In this document: one piece after another, positions 56,662 through 64,000 of the stretch
Layout: each line of letters opens with the position of its first letter
Position numbering within the stretch: the stretch's first letter is position 1
Assembly (NCBI RefSeq): GCF_003254475.1
Contig: NZ_QFYQ01000001.1
Location: 3,438,001-3,502,000 of the forward strand
Origin: Phenylobacterium soli
GTDB lineage: Bacteria; Pseudomonadota; Alphaproteobacteria; Caulobacterales; Caulobacteraceae
Direction of reading: 5' to 3'
DNA: 64,000 nt
Notes under the pieces: model-generated
Database searches by the model: none
Told to the model about the DNA's origin: nothing
The model's input: only the letters and a program-made list of their open reading frames with translations
Program-made: the position numbers and the translations under genes

Positions 56662-57806
56662 GGCTGCGACCCCGCCGGCACCGCGCCCGCGCCGGCGCGG
56701 GCGCTGCGAAGCAGGGCGTCGAAGATCTGCAGGAAGTCTCCGCCGGACCGGCCGCGCGCCTCGAGGGGCCCAGCGGCGCGCCGCTCGGCGGCGGCGAGCT
56801 CGACGGCGAAGTAGCGCCGTAGCGTGGGCAGGCTGACGCCGACCCGTCCGGCGATGAGGGTGCGGCTGCACCCGTCGGCGCTGAGTGCAGCGACGAGCGC
56901 ACGCTGATCTGCCGTCGGCGAGAACGGCGGCCGGCCGCGGCGGCCCGTCAGGGCGCGTCCACGCGGGCTGGGCGTCCCGTCGGTGCGCGGAAGCGGAACC
57001 GGGCGCGGCCACGAGGTCACCCGCACCTCGGTCCCGCACCAGGTGCGGAACCAGCCGTAGGGACGCTCGCAGGGCGGCTCGAGTTCGAGGCGACAAAGGC
57101 CCGCGGCGCGCAGCAGGCCGAGGGCGGCCTCGAACCGGGCGGCGAGCCGATCGCAGCGGCCGCCGTTGTCATAGCGGCTCCACTCGCCCGTGGCGGCCAG
57201 GATGTCGCGGACGCGCAGCACCTCGCTCTCTGGACTGTGGGCGAGCGCCACGGCCAGCTTCTTGGCGAGCGCGTCGGCTCCCCGGTTCTTCCGATGGTCG
57301 AAGCGCAGGACGGCGGCGCCGAGCTCCACGCAATCGGGCGCCGCGAGTTCGGCCACGAGGGCTCCGCCGGGCCGGACCATGAAGTCGGTGCGCGCAACGT
57401 TGCGCGGCGCGAAGGCGAGCAGCGGCTCCCCGTCGCCGGCGAGCCGGCGAACCAGGCCGTCCAGGCCGATGAGCTGGGCGTTGACCCGCCGCTCGAAGGC
57501 CCGTCGTTCGTTGCCCCACCGGCGGTAGCCCTTGCGCATGAGCACCGTGCGCGCGCTCACCGGCGCGCCGCAAGGCGACCGATGAAGCAGGTCGAGGATG
57601 ACCAGCAACGCATCGAGCATCAGCACCGGCGACAATTCCGTCGCGTCGTCCAATCCGTCCGCCTCGTCGGCGGAGGTCAGCGCGCGCAGCAAGGACCGGC
57701 AGGCCGGGCCGCGCGCGAGACGTAGCGCGTCCTCGGGCGCAGGCCATGCGAAGGGTTCCGGACGGGCCGGAGGGTTCGATGCGGGGGGTGGTTCGGCTAC
57801 TGGCAT
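56658..57806 (-). CDS. hypothetical protein with C-terminal helix-turn-helix
   Basis: A 382-residue protein. The C-terminal segment (RRGRPPFSPTADQRALVAAL, then CSRTLIAGRVGVSLPTLRRY, about 293-336) is a helix-turn-helix like those in small phage and resolvase-type DNA-binding proteins. The N-terminal 250 residues have winged-helix-like stretches (VSARTVLMRKGYRRWGNERR) vaguely like plasmid replication initiators, but I cannot assign a family. It is coupled to the methyltransferase gene. A regulatory or plasmid-derived origin is possible. Confidence 0.65.
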   Translation of the reverse strand: MPVAEPPPASNPPARPEPFAWPAPEDALRLARGPACRSLLRALTSADEADGLDDATELSPVLMLDALLVILDLLHRSPCGAPVSARTVLMRKGYRRWGNERRAFERRVNAQLIGLDGLVRRLAGDGEPLLAFAPRNVARTDFMVRPGGALVAELAAPDCVELGAAVLRFDHRKNRGADALAKKLAVALAHSPESEVLRVRDILAATGEWSRYDNGGRCDRLAARFEAALGLLRAAGLCRLELEPPCERPYGWFRTWCGTEVRVTSWPRPVPLPRTDGTPSPRGRALTGRRGRPPFSPTADQRALVAALSADGCSRTLIAGRVGVSLPTLRRYFAVELAAAERRAAGPLEARGRSGGDFLQIFDALLRSARAGAGAVPAGSQP

Positions 57807-57961
57807 ACGATCTTCCTCTCGGCGGCCACAAATCGGCCCCCGCGCCGGAAGGTTCGGTTCGACGAGACTATTTATTTTCGCCGCGCACCCACTTTCCCAT
57901 AGCTCGGCTTTTGTAGTCGTCGGCCTGCTCTCGGCAGGTCTCGCATGCGCAAGAGCAGACT

Positions 57962-59389
57962 ATGTCCCCTCACCTCATGCATTCGACTTCCGGAGCTATT
58001 CGATCGGGCGTCGCCGCCTGCGCAGCCTACTGTGTTCGCCTGTGGCGAAACCGCACCGGCAACGTCGCTCCCCTGTTCGCTCTGATGCTTGTGCCGCTCG
58101 TCGCGGCGCTCGGCATGGCGGGGGAAGGCTCCAGCTGGTTCATGCTGCAGCGGTCCGCGCAGAACGTCGCCGACCAGGCCGCGCTCGCAGCCGCGGTCAA
58201 CGCCTGTGCGCCGGGCGCGAGCTGCGCCACCGGCGGCACGACCTATGTGTCGGAGGCCAGGGCCGTGGCCGCCCGCTACACCTTCGTCAACGGCGCGAAC
58301 GACACGACGGTCGCGGCGAGCACCGCCACGGCGCCGGCGCCCTGCACCAGCTCCGACGTCTGCTACGTGGTGACCATCCAACGCAAGGTGCCGGTGTACC
58401 TGCTCAAGGTCCTGGGTTTCACCGGCACCACGACCACCGCGGGCGGGCTCGATGCCCAGAACATCTATGCGACGGCCTGGGCCAAACGCACCAACTCGAC
58501 GAGCGAGTTCTGCATCACCACCCTCAGCAGCTCGGGCAATTCGTTCCGAGTGAACGGCGGCGCCCAGCTCAACCTGACGGGCTGCTCGATCTTCGCCCCG
58601 AACGGCGGCACGAGCTGCAACGGCCAGACCGGCAGCACGATCAGCTACACCTATGTGGGCTCCACCGGCGGAAGCAACGACAACTGCGGGACGGAGGTGG
58701 CCAACACCCTGCCGCTCCTCGACCCCTACGCCGGGCTCGCCTCGGCCAACCTCCCCTCGACCCTTGTTCAAAACTGCGGAGGCGTGTTCCCGAAGGACGG
58801 CAACAAGGTGACATTGCCCGCCAGCAATCAGCTCGGCGGCACGATGAGCTTCTCTGGCGGATCGGCGCTGTGCGGCGACGTGAAGCTCGTGTCCGACGTG
58901 ACGGTCACCGGCGACAGCACCCTGATCATCGAGAACGGCCACCTCGATCTCAACGGCCACACGATGCGCACCGCCACCAACGCGAGCCTGACGCTGGTGT
59001 TCTCCGGCACCACGGCCAACGGCTATGATCACTTCCCCAAGGGCGCCCAGGGCAGCGTGCTGGACTTCGCCGCCCCCACCTCCGGCCCCTGGTCGGGCGT
59101 CGCGATCTATCAGGATCCGGTGCTGACCTCGGGCGTCGATTTCACGGTGTCCGGATCGACGCCGCAATTCGACATCAGCGGCCTGATCTACGCGCCGAAG
59201 GCGACGATCACCCTGTCGGGCGCGATCAACCACGCGACCGCCGGCCTCGCCTGCCTGGCGTTCTTCGTCTACCAGGTGCAGATCAACGGCACCGCGGCGA
59301 TCTTCGCCACGCCGACCATCGACTGCCCGCGCGCCGGGCTCGATCCGGGCTCGGTCTCGACGCTCCAGCAGGTGGTGCTGGTCCAATGA
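57962..59389 (+). CDS. TadG-like pilus assembly protein
   Basis: A 475-residue protein with one N-terminal membrane helix (GNVAPLFALMLVPLVAALGM, about 34-53) and the TadG signature (SSWFMLQRSAQNVADQAALA). The large secreted part (about 80-475) is Thr/Ser/Gly-rich, probably beta-structured, with paired cysteines (VNACAPGASCA). I see no von Willebrand A metal site, which many TadG proteins carry. It would act in the periplasm in Flp pilus assembly. The stop overlaps the next ATG (ATGA). Confidence 0.8.
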   Translation: MSPHLMHSTSGAIRSGVAACAAYCVRLWRNRTGNVAPLFALMLVPLVAALGMAGEGSSWFMLQRSAQNVADQAALAAAVNACAPGASCATGGTTYVSEARAVAARYTFVNGANDTTVAASTATAPAPCTSSDVCYVVTIQRKVPVYLLKVLGFTGTTTTAGGLDAQNIYATAWAKRTNSTSEFCITTLSSSGNSFRVNGGAQLNLTGCSIFAPNGGTSCNGQTGSTISYTYVGSTGGSNDNCGTEVANTLPLLDPYAGLASANLPSTLVQNCGGVFPKDGNKVTLPASNQLGGTMSFSGGSALCGDVKLVSDVTVTGDSTLIIENGHLDLNGHTMRTATNASLTLVFSGTTANGYDHFPKGAQGSVLDFAAPTSGPWSGVAIYQDPVLTSGVDFTVSGSTPQFDISGLIYAPKATITLSGAINHATAGLACLAFFVYQVQINGTAAIFATPTIDCPRAGLDPGSVSTLQQVVLVQ

Positions 59390-59937
59390 CCGACGCCCGC
59401 TCCCTCCGCGGCTTCCTGTTCGGCTCGCGCGGCGCGGCCGCGGCCGAGTTCGCCCTGATCGTCTCGATCCTGGTCGTGCCGCTGCTCAACGTCATCGACC
59501 TGGCGGTCTACAGCTTCCGCAAGGTCCAGGTGGAACTGGCGGCGGAAGCGGGCGCGCAGGCGGTGCGCAGCTACTGCACGCCCTTGCAGTCCCCGGTCAC
59601 GGCCAATTGTCCGGGCGTCCTGGGCCAGATCACCTCCGCCGTGCAGAGCACCTCGCTCGGCGCCTCGGTGAGCCTGCAGACCCCGAGCCCCGTGGAGGGC
59701 TACTACTGCGTCGACGGCAACAACAACCTGCAGCTCGTCGGCACGCTGGGCCAGATCGGCTCGCCGCCGGTCAAGCCGAACACCTTCAACTGCTCGGCCT
59801 ATGGCAGCAGCGCGGCGCCGGGCGACTATGTCCAGGTCGCGGTCACCTACGCCTACACGCCGGTGTTCTCGAGCGTGAGCGTGGCGACTCTGCTGCCGAC
59901 GCCGGTGGTCCGCACCGCCTGGTATCGAGTGGGCTGA
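59386..59937 (+). CDS. TadE-like pseudopilin
   Basis: A 183-residue protein with the TadE signature: FGSRGAAAAEFALIVSILVV gives a basic lead, a Glu five residues into the hydrophobic helix (the prepilin-peptidase-like site), then one membrane helix. The remaining part is periplasmic with two to four cysteines. It is translationally coupled to the TadG-like gene and 3 bases before the next TadE-like gene. Confidence 0.83.
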   Translation: MTDARSLRGFLFGSRGAAAAEFALIVSILVVPLLNVIDLAVYSFRKVQVELAAEAGAQAVRSYCTPLQSPVTANCPGVLGQITSAVQSTSLGASVSLQTPSPVEGYYCVDGNNNLQLVGTLGQIGSPPVKPNTFNCSAYGSSAAPGDYVQVAVTYAYTPVFSSVSVATLLPTPVVRTAWYRVG

Positions 59938-59940
59938 GCC

Positions 59941-60333
59941 ATGAACCGGTTGCGTCGCTCCCTCGTCCGCTTCGCATGCTCCACCAAGGGCGCCAGCCTC
60001 GTGGAGTTCGCCCTGGTGTTTCCGGTGTTCATCGTCCTGACGCTCGCGACGATCAATCTCGGCATGCTGCTGTATGGCGTGAACGATCTGCATTACGCGG
60101 CGCAGCGGACGGCCCGCTGCATCGCGGTCGGCGGCGGAAGCGGAACCGCGGTGACCAACTGCCTGGACCAGGCGCCGACCCTCTACTTCGGCCCCAGCAT
60201 GGGCGCGAGCTTCACCCACAGCACCGCAGGCTGCGGCAACACGGTGACCGGCTCCGGCGCGTTCACAGTGATCACCGGGCTGGTCAATCCGTCCGTTTCG
60301 ATATCGGCCTCGGGCTGCTATCCGCTGCAGTAG
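59941..60333 (+). CDS. TadE-like pseudopilin
   Basis: A 130-residue protein with STKGASLVEFALVFPVFIVL, a canonical TadE N-terminal membrane helix with Glu at the expected place, and a short periplasmic domain with paired cysteines. It is the second TadE-like protein in tandem and the last of the three-gene unit before the pilin promoter. Confidence 0.83.
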   Translation: MNRLRRSLVRFACSTKGASLVEFALVFPVFIVLTLATINLGMLLYGVNDLHYAAQRTARCIAVGGGSGTAVTNCLDQAPTLYFGPSMGASFTHSTAGCGNTVTGSGAFTVITGLVNPSVSISASGCYPLQ

Positions 60334-60593
60334 ACTTGCGACAAATCCGTCGCCATTCCCAACATCAGATAAATATCTCCGTACCGGCGTTACTCTATAA
60401 CCGGCGAGTAATTCGCCGTGCGTCGACCGCCATGACGATTTTGTTCCGAATTTGACATATGCGTTGATGCTCTTTTACTTCCGTTTACAATAGCGCTTTC
60501 CGTTGGTCCTCTTCTGATCAGGACGGCCTCTCGTGCCGGTCCGACCCAACGGCGACGTCATTTGGGCGCGCCAGCACACTGAGGAGACGGAAA
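60334..60593 (+). promoter_or_regulatory. pilin promoter region
   Basis: This A+T-rich 260-base spacer precedes the pilin gene. A dyad CGGCGA-5-TCGCCG (60402-60418) may end the TadE unit. TTGATG (60464-60469), a 16-base spacer and TACAAT (60486-60491) form a credible sigma70 promoter; TTGACA at 60452 is an alternative -35. A 12-base palindrome AGATAAATATCT is at 60367-60378. GAGGAG precedes the pilin ATG. Confidence 0.5.
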
Positions 60594-60758
60594 ATGTCGA
60601 AGTTCATGACCTTCGTTCGGGACGAGTCCGGCGCGGCGGCTGCCGAGTACGCCCTCATCCTGGCCATTATCGGCGTCGGCATCGTGACCGCGCTCGGCGG
60701 ACTGCAGACCGCGATCAGCGGCGCGATCGATACCGCCAGCACGGCCATTTCCGGCTGA
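60594..60758 (+). CDS. pilA: Flp-type pilin
   Basis: A 54-residue type IVb (Flp) prepilin: MSKFMTFVRDESGAAAAEYA gives a short basic leader, a Gly at the peptidase site (SG/AAAAEYA), Glu5 and Tyr6 of the mature pilin, and a single hydrophobic helix (LILAIIGVGIVTALGGL). Size and sequence match PilA of the Caulobacter cpa/tad system. GAGGAG lies about 8 bases before the ATG. It is the major pilus subunit. Confidence 0.92.
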   Translation: MSKFMTFVRDESGAAAAEYALILAIIGVGIVTALGGLQTAISGAIDTASTAISG

Positions 60759-60895
60759 CGACGGGCGCGGTCCTGGCGAGCTGGGAGAGCGTCCGTCGCT
60801 TTCTTGGCTCGCCGGGCAGCACAAAATCCGCGCTCGACCAATTCTATCCCACGTAACCGGCGCTGTAGGCGCCAACCTCACTGGGGACGGGTCAA
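60759..60895 (+). other. spacer between pilin and CpaB genes
   Basis: A small dyad GGCGC-5-GCGCC (60859-60873) lies near the end of this 137-base spacer, a position where a partial terminator would let pilin be made in excess over assembly proteins. The prepilin peptidase gene cpaA, which sits here in Caulobacter, is absent. Confidence 0.4.
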
Positions 60896-61738
60896 ATGCC
60901 TATCCGGTCAATGGCGTCCTTCGCCGTCGCGATCTTCCTGGGCCTGATCGCCCTCCTCCTGGTGAGGAACTTCCTCGTCTCGCACGCCGCCGCCGAGGCG
61001 GGCCCGACCCAGTCCACGGTTCCCGTGGTCGTGGCCGCGGCCCCGATCGCCCGCGGCGCGACCCTCAACGCCAGCATGCTCAAGGTCGTGCGCTATCCGC
61101 GCGAGAGCGTGCCCCAAGGCGCCTTCTCGACGCCTGCCGCGCTCGCTCCGGGCGGCGCCGGCGCCTCGCGCAGCGCCCTGCGCGACATCGGCCTCGACGA
61201 GCCCGTCGTGGCCTCCAAGGTTTCGGTCCCCGGCGTGCACGCCACGCTCGCCAGCGCCTTGCAGCCCGGCATGCGCGCCGTGAGCGTCAAGTCCAGCGAC
61301 GTCTCGGGCGTCGGCGGCTTCGTCCTGCCCGGCGATCGCGTCGACGTGCTCGTCACGCGCCAGACCGGCACGGGCATGAGCGCGAGCTCGATCGTCCAGG
61401 TTCTGGCCGACAACGTGCTGGTGCTCGGCGTCGACCAGTCCAGCGACGCGAACAAGCCGGTGGTCGCCAAGGCCGTCACCCTGCAGGTCAGCCCCGAAGA
61501 GGCGCAGGCGATCTCGCTCGCCCAGGCGGTCGGCTCGGTGACGCTGGCGCTGCGCGAAACGAGCGATGGCCTCCCCCTTTCCCGTCGCACCATGACCGTG
61601 GCCGACCTGGCGCCCGGCGATCACCACGCCCGTCCGGCGCGGCCGCGGGTCCGGATCGCGCACGCCGCTCGGCCCGCCGGCAACGACGTCCGCGTCACCC
61701 GCGGCCTCGAGGTCGCGACCTACACCACCTTCGATTGA
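60896..61738 (+). CDS. cpaB: Flp pilus assembly protein CpaB (RcpC)
   Basis: A 280-residue periplasmic protein with one N-terminal membrane segment (about 7-24, FAVAIFLGLIALLLVRNFLV) and an SAF domain (VPVVVAAAPIARGATLNASM, then GFVLPGDRVDVLVTRQ) followed by the CpaB/RcpC C-terminal region (VLADNVLVLGVDQ, VTLQVSPEEAQAISLA). It interacts with the CpaC secretin at the outer membrane. The C-terminal 50 residues (HHARPARPRVRIAHAARPAG) are basic and less conserved. Confidence 0.9.
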   Translation: MPIRSMASFAVAIFLGLIALLLVRNFLVSHAAAEAGPTQSTVPVVVAAAPIARGATLNASMLKVVRYPRESVPQGAFSTPAALAPGGAGASRSALRDIGLDEPVVASKVSVPGVHATLASALQPGMRAVSVKSSDVSGVGGFVLPGDRVDVLVTRQTGTGMSASSIVQVLADNVLVLGVDQSSDANKPVVAKAVTLQVSPEEAQAISLAQAVGSVTLALRETSDGLPLSRRTMTVADLAPGDHHARPARPRVRIAHAARPAGNDVRVTRGLEVATYTTFD

Positions 61739-61804
61739 CGCGACCGCGGGCGCGGCCTGCCGCCGCGACCGCTCGCTCCAACCCGCCAGCAAAGGGAACG
61801 CCCC

Positions 61805-63244
61805 ATGGCTGCTTCGATGCTTTCTGGTCTGCGTATGAGTAGCGGGCTCGTTGTGCTCGGCGCCCTCATCGCAGCCACTCCGCCGTCGGGCGCTCGCGCC
61901 CAGACGGTCGACGGCTCCGCGGTGTCGGCCGCTCAGGCGCCGGTTTCGGAACTGATCGTGCCGGCGGGCAAGTCCCGCGTCCTGCAGATCCCCGAGACCT
62001 ACACCGACGTGATGGTCGCCGACCCGAAGATCGCCGACGTGCTGCCGCTCAATGCGCACTCGGTCTATGTGGTGGGCAAGACGGCCGGCTCGACGGCGCT
62101 CAGCCTCTACGGCCCCGGCAAACGCCTGATCTCGGCCACGAACGTGGTCGTCTCGGCCGACGTCGACGGCCTGAAGGCGCGCCTCGCCGACCTGCTGCCG
62201 CGCGAGCGGGACATCAGCGTGCGGCCGGCCAACCAGTCGCTGGTGCTGTCCGGCGTGGTCAGCAGCCCCGCCGCCCTCAGCCAGGCGCTCGCCCTCGCCG
62301 AGACCTACGCGCCCACCAAAGTCGTCAACATGCTGGGGGTCGAAGGCACCCAGCAGGTGATGCTCTCCGTGCGCTTCGTCGAGATGCAGCGCAGCGTCGC
62401 CAAGAACCTGCGCCTGAACGTCAACCGGTCGCTGTCCGGCGGCAACCCGCAGGTCTCGGTGTTCACCGGCGACACCCTGGTGCGCAACGGCGGCGCGCTG
62501 ATCGACAGCTTCGGGTCGGTGTCCCTGCTGTTCAACCACAACCTCGAGATCCTCCTCGATGCGCTGGAGGACAAGGGCGTGGTGCGCACCCTCGCCGAGC
62601 CGAACCTGATGGCCATGTCGGGCGACACCGCCAACTTCCTGGCGGGCGGCGAATTCCCGATCCCGGTGGCGCAGAACAACGCCGCCGGCTCGACGCCCAC
62701 GATCACCATCGAGTTCAAGCAATTCGGCGTCGGCCTGGCCTTCACCCCGACGATCCTGCGCGACGGGATGATCAACATCTCCGTCGACCCCGAGGTGTCG
62801 AGCATTGACCCGACGGTGTCTGTGGACCTCGGCCTGATCAAGGTGCCCGGCATCAAGGTGCGGCGGGCCCACACCACCGTCGAGCTGCGCGAAGGCGAGT
62901 CCTTCACGATCGCCGGCCTGCTGAAGGACGATTACCGCAGCGAGATCCGACAGTACCCCTTCATCGGCGACGTTCCGGTGCTCGGCGCGCTGTTCCGCTC
63001 GAACGGCTTCACCCACGACCAGACCGAGCTGGTGATCGTCGTCACCCCGCACCTGGTCACCGCCCGGCGCGCCGTCGCGGCCCTGCCGAGCGACCGCTTC
63101 ACCCCGCCCTCCGACCTCGAGCGCTTCCTGTTCGGCTGGCAGGAGGGCGTCGGCCGCAACCTGAAACCCGAGGACCGCGCGCTGCTGTCGGCGGATCCCA
63201 GCAAAGGAGGGGTCGATGGCCCGCACGGTCATGTCCTTTACTAG
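61805..63244 (+). CDS. cpaC: Flp pilus secretin CpaC (RcpA)
   Basis: A 479-residue outer-membrane secretin. Signal peptide (about 1-33), an N-terminal pilus-formation domain (about 45-110, SRVLQIPETYTDVMVADPKI), a BON/STN-like segment, then the type II/III secretin domain (about 240-425, LAEPNLMAMSGDTANFLAGG, EFKQFGVGLAFTPTIL). It forms the gated pore for the Flp pilus. Its 3' end overlaps the next gene by 29 bases. Confidence 0.92.
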   Translation: MAASMLSGLRMSSGLVVLGALIAATPPSGARAQTVDGSAVSAAQAPVSELIVPAGKSRVLQIPETYTDVMVADPKIADVLPLNAHSVYVVGKTAGSTALSLYGPGKRLISATNVVVSADVDGLKARLADLLPRERDISVRPANQSLVLSGVVSSPAALSQALALAETYAPTKVVNMLGVEGTQQVMLSVRFVEMQRSVAKNLRLNVNRSLSGGNPQVSVFTGDTLVRNGGALIDSFGSVSLLFNHNLEILLDALEDKGVVRTLAEPNLMAMSGDTANFLAGGEFPIPVAQNNAAGSTPTITIEFKQFGVGLAFTPTILRDGMINISVDPEVSSIDPTVSVDLGLIKVPGIKVRRAHTTVELREGESFTIAGLLKDDYRSEIRQYPFIGDVPVLGALFRSNGFTHDQTELVIVVTPHLVTARRAVAALPSDRFTPPSDLERFLFGWQEGVGRNLKPEDRALLSADPSKGGVDGPHGHVLY

Positions 63245-63542
63245 CTCTCGCATGCGCGCGACCGCGCTCGCGGGCCTCGCCCTGTGCGCCGCAGGCCTCA
63301 GCGCCTGCACCACGCCAAGGACGACGCTGTCGGAGGATTTCGGGCGCGCCCTGCACGAGGACCTGCTGGCGCAGATCGCCGATCCCGACGCCACGCCCGT
63401 CGGGCCGCCGCCGCCTTCCGACGGGGCCCGCGCGGCCCTCGCCCAGGAGCGCTACCGGACGGGCAAGGTCATCAAGCCGACGCCGGCCACCGCATCGAAG
63501 ATCGGGGTGGTCGCCGCCCCCACAGCAGGGCCCACGCCGTGA
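63216..63542 (+). CDS. small lipoprotein in CpaD position of the Tad locus
   Basis: A 108-residue protein with a lipobox (GLALCAAGLSAC, Cys near residue 31), so the mature protein is a 78-residue lipoprotein. DFGRALHEDLLAQIADPDAT and GARAALAQERYRTGKV follow, resembling small lipoproteins of tad loci and the C-terminal end of CpaD but lacking most of the roughly 220-residue CpaD. AGGAGG before the ATG at 63216 supports the overlapping start. It may replace CpaD as secretin pilotin. Confidence 0.72.
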   Translation: MARTVMSFTSSRMRATALAGLALCAAGLSACTTPRTTLSEDFGRALHEDLLAQIADPDATPVGPPPPSDGARAALAQERYRTGKVIKPTPATASKIGVVAAPTAGPTP

Positions 63543-63577
63543 GCCTGGCCGCAAGCGGAGATCCTGGAGGGTTTCAC

Positions 63578-64000
63578 ATGGGGGCCATTTCCCTGAAGCG
63601 ATGGAGTCCGGCGCCGGCGCAGAGCGCCGGCGAGCGGGCGCGGGTCGGCCTGTCGAGCGAACTGGGGCTGCGCCCCGACCAGCTCCACGCCCTGGCCGCG
63701 CAATTCCCCGACGCTGACCTGCAGGTCATCGAGGCCCATGGGGTCGCGCCCCAGCTCGACGTCTTGGTCACTCGCTCGCGGCCGGGCGCCGAGCCCCTGG
63801 CGACATCGGGCCGCTGCGGCGAGTCCTGTCGCGTCGTGATGGTGCTCGAAGCCCCGAACCTCAAGCTCAGCCGCATGCTGCTCTCCAGCGGCGTGGCCGA
63901 CGTGCTGCACGAGCCGCTGAATGACGTCGATCTGGCGCTGTCTCTGGAGCGCGCGCTTGCGAGCCGGCCGGAGCGGGCGGCCCCGACGTCGCGGAGCGGC
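63578..64000 (+). CDS. cpaE: CpaE-like pilus assembly protein, cut by window end
   Basis: An open frame of 141 codons runs to the window end without a stop. It starts MGAISLKRWSPAPAQSAGER after GGAGG. Residues about 60-130 (VLVTRSRPGA, CRVVMVLEAPNLKLSRMLLS, GVADVLHEPLNDVDLALSLE) have the pseudo-receiver pattern of CpaE N-terminal domains. The ParA/MinD-like ATPase part should follow outside the window. The position after cpaC and the small lipoprotein agrees. Confidence 0.75.
   Translation, partial: MGAISLKRWSPAPAQSAGERARVGLSSELGLRPDQLHALAAQFPDADLQVIEAHGVAPQLDVLVTRSRPGAEPLATSGRCGESCRVVMVLEAPNLKLSRMLLSSGVADVLHEPLNDVDLALSLERALASRPERAAPTSRSG

Noticed and set aside
1..64000. CRISPR arrays, rRNA and tRNA genes
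   Set aside because: No regularly spaced repeats and no cloverleaf or rRNA-like segments were noticed on reading either strand.

Overview
The window reads as the chromosome of a high-G+C alphaproteobacterium, most likely Caulobacteraceae (Caulobacter/Phenylobacterium type). This is inferred from the combination of a Wzx/Wzy exopolysaccharide locus with a BTLCP-type peptidase, HWE-family sensor kinases beside an ECF sigma factor of EcfG type, a Flp/Tad pilus locus with cpa gene order, and xenobiotic-type TonB receptors. No rRNA, tRNA, CRISPR array, insertion sequence or phage gene was found.

Region 1 (about 0.2-25.3 kb) is an envelope polysaccharide locus. It holds a Wza-like export protein, a transglutaminase-like cysteine peptidase, two O-antigen polymerase/ligase-like membrane proteins, a secreted Gln/Asn-rich repeat protein, an outer-membrane beta-barrel, a Wzc-like tyrosine autokinase, four GT4 glycosyltransferases, a radical SAM protein with extra C-terminal cysteines, a sulfotransferase, two methyltransferases, a secreted GH5 hydrolase, a Wzx flippase, an AsnB-type amidotransferase and a UDP-sugar 6-dehydrogenase. 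Together they suggest synthesis and export of a heavily decorated acidic polysaccharide. The initiating phosphoglycosyl transferase is not in the window.

Region 2 (25.3-27.8 kb) is a divergent pair: a degenerate receiver-like protein and a CHASE/HWE sensor kinase, separated by a 14-bp-arm inverted repeat.

Region 3 (27.8-48.9 kb) is an accessory catabolic island: two thiolases, a carotenoid/lignostilbene-type oxygenase, three SDRs, six NTF2/SnoaL-like proteins (two of them exported), a TonB receptor, a nitronate-monooxygenase-like flavoprotein, a DUF1295 membrane reductase, a feruloyl-CoA-synthase-like ligase, a second acyl-CoA ligase, a DapB-like dehydrogenase, and two unusual tandem-domain HxlR regulators. 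Ten good copies and one weaker copy of an 18-bp element (consensus TCACTTGCATAACGATAC, an imperfect CTTG-N5-CAAG dyad) lie almost exclusively in front of these transcription units. They define a candidate regulon, which is the main discovery of this window.

Region 4 (49-57.8 kb) is a signalling cluster: a LuxR-type regulator, two Crp/Fnr regulators, a HisKA_2-type kinase, an ECF sigma factor with a coupled small protein, a PAS/HWE kinase, an isoprenylcysteine-methyltransferase-like protein and an unknown HTH protein. Three successive intergenic regions carry the palindrome TATAC-N2-GTATA.

Region 5 (58-64 kb) is the start of a Flp/Tad pilus locus: TadG-like, two TadE-like, a 54-residue Flp pilin, CpaB, CpaC, a small lipoprotein in the usual CpaD position, and a CpaE gene cut by the window end.
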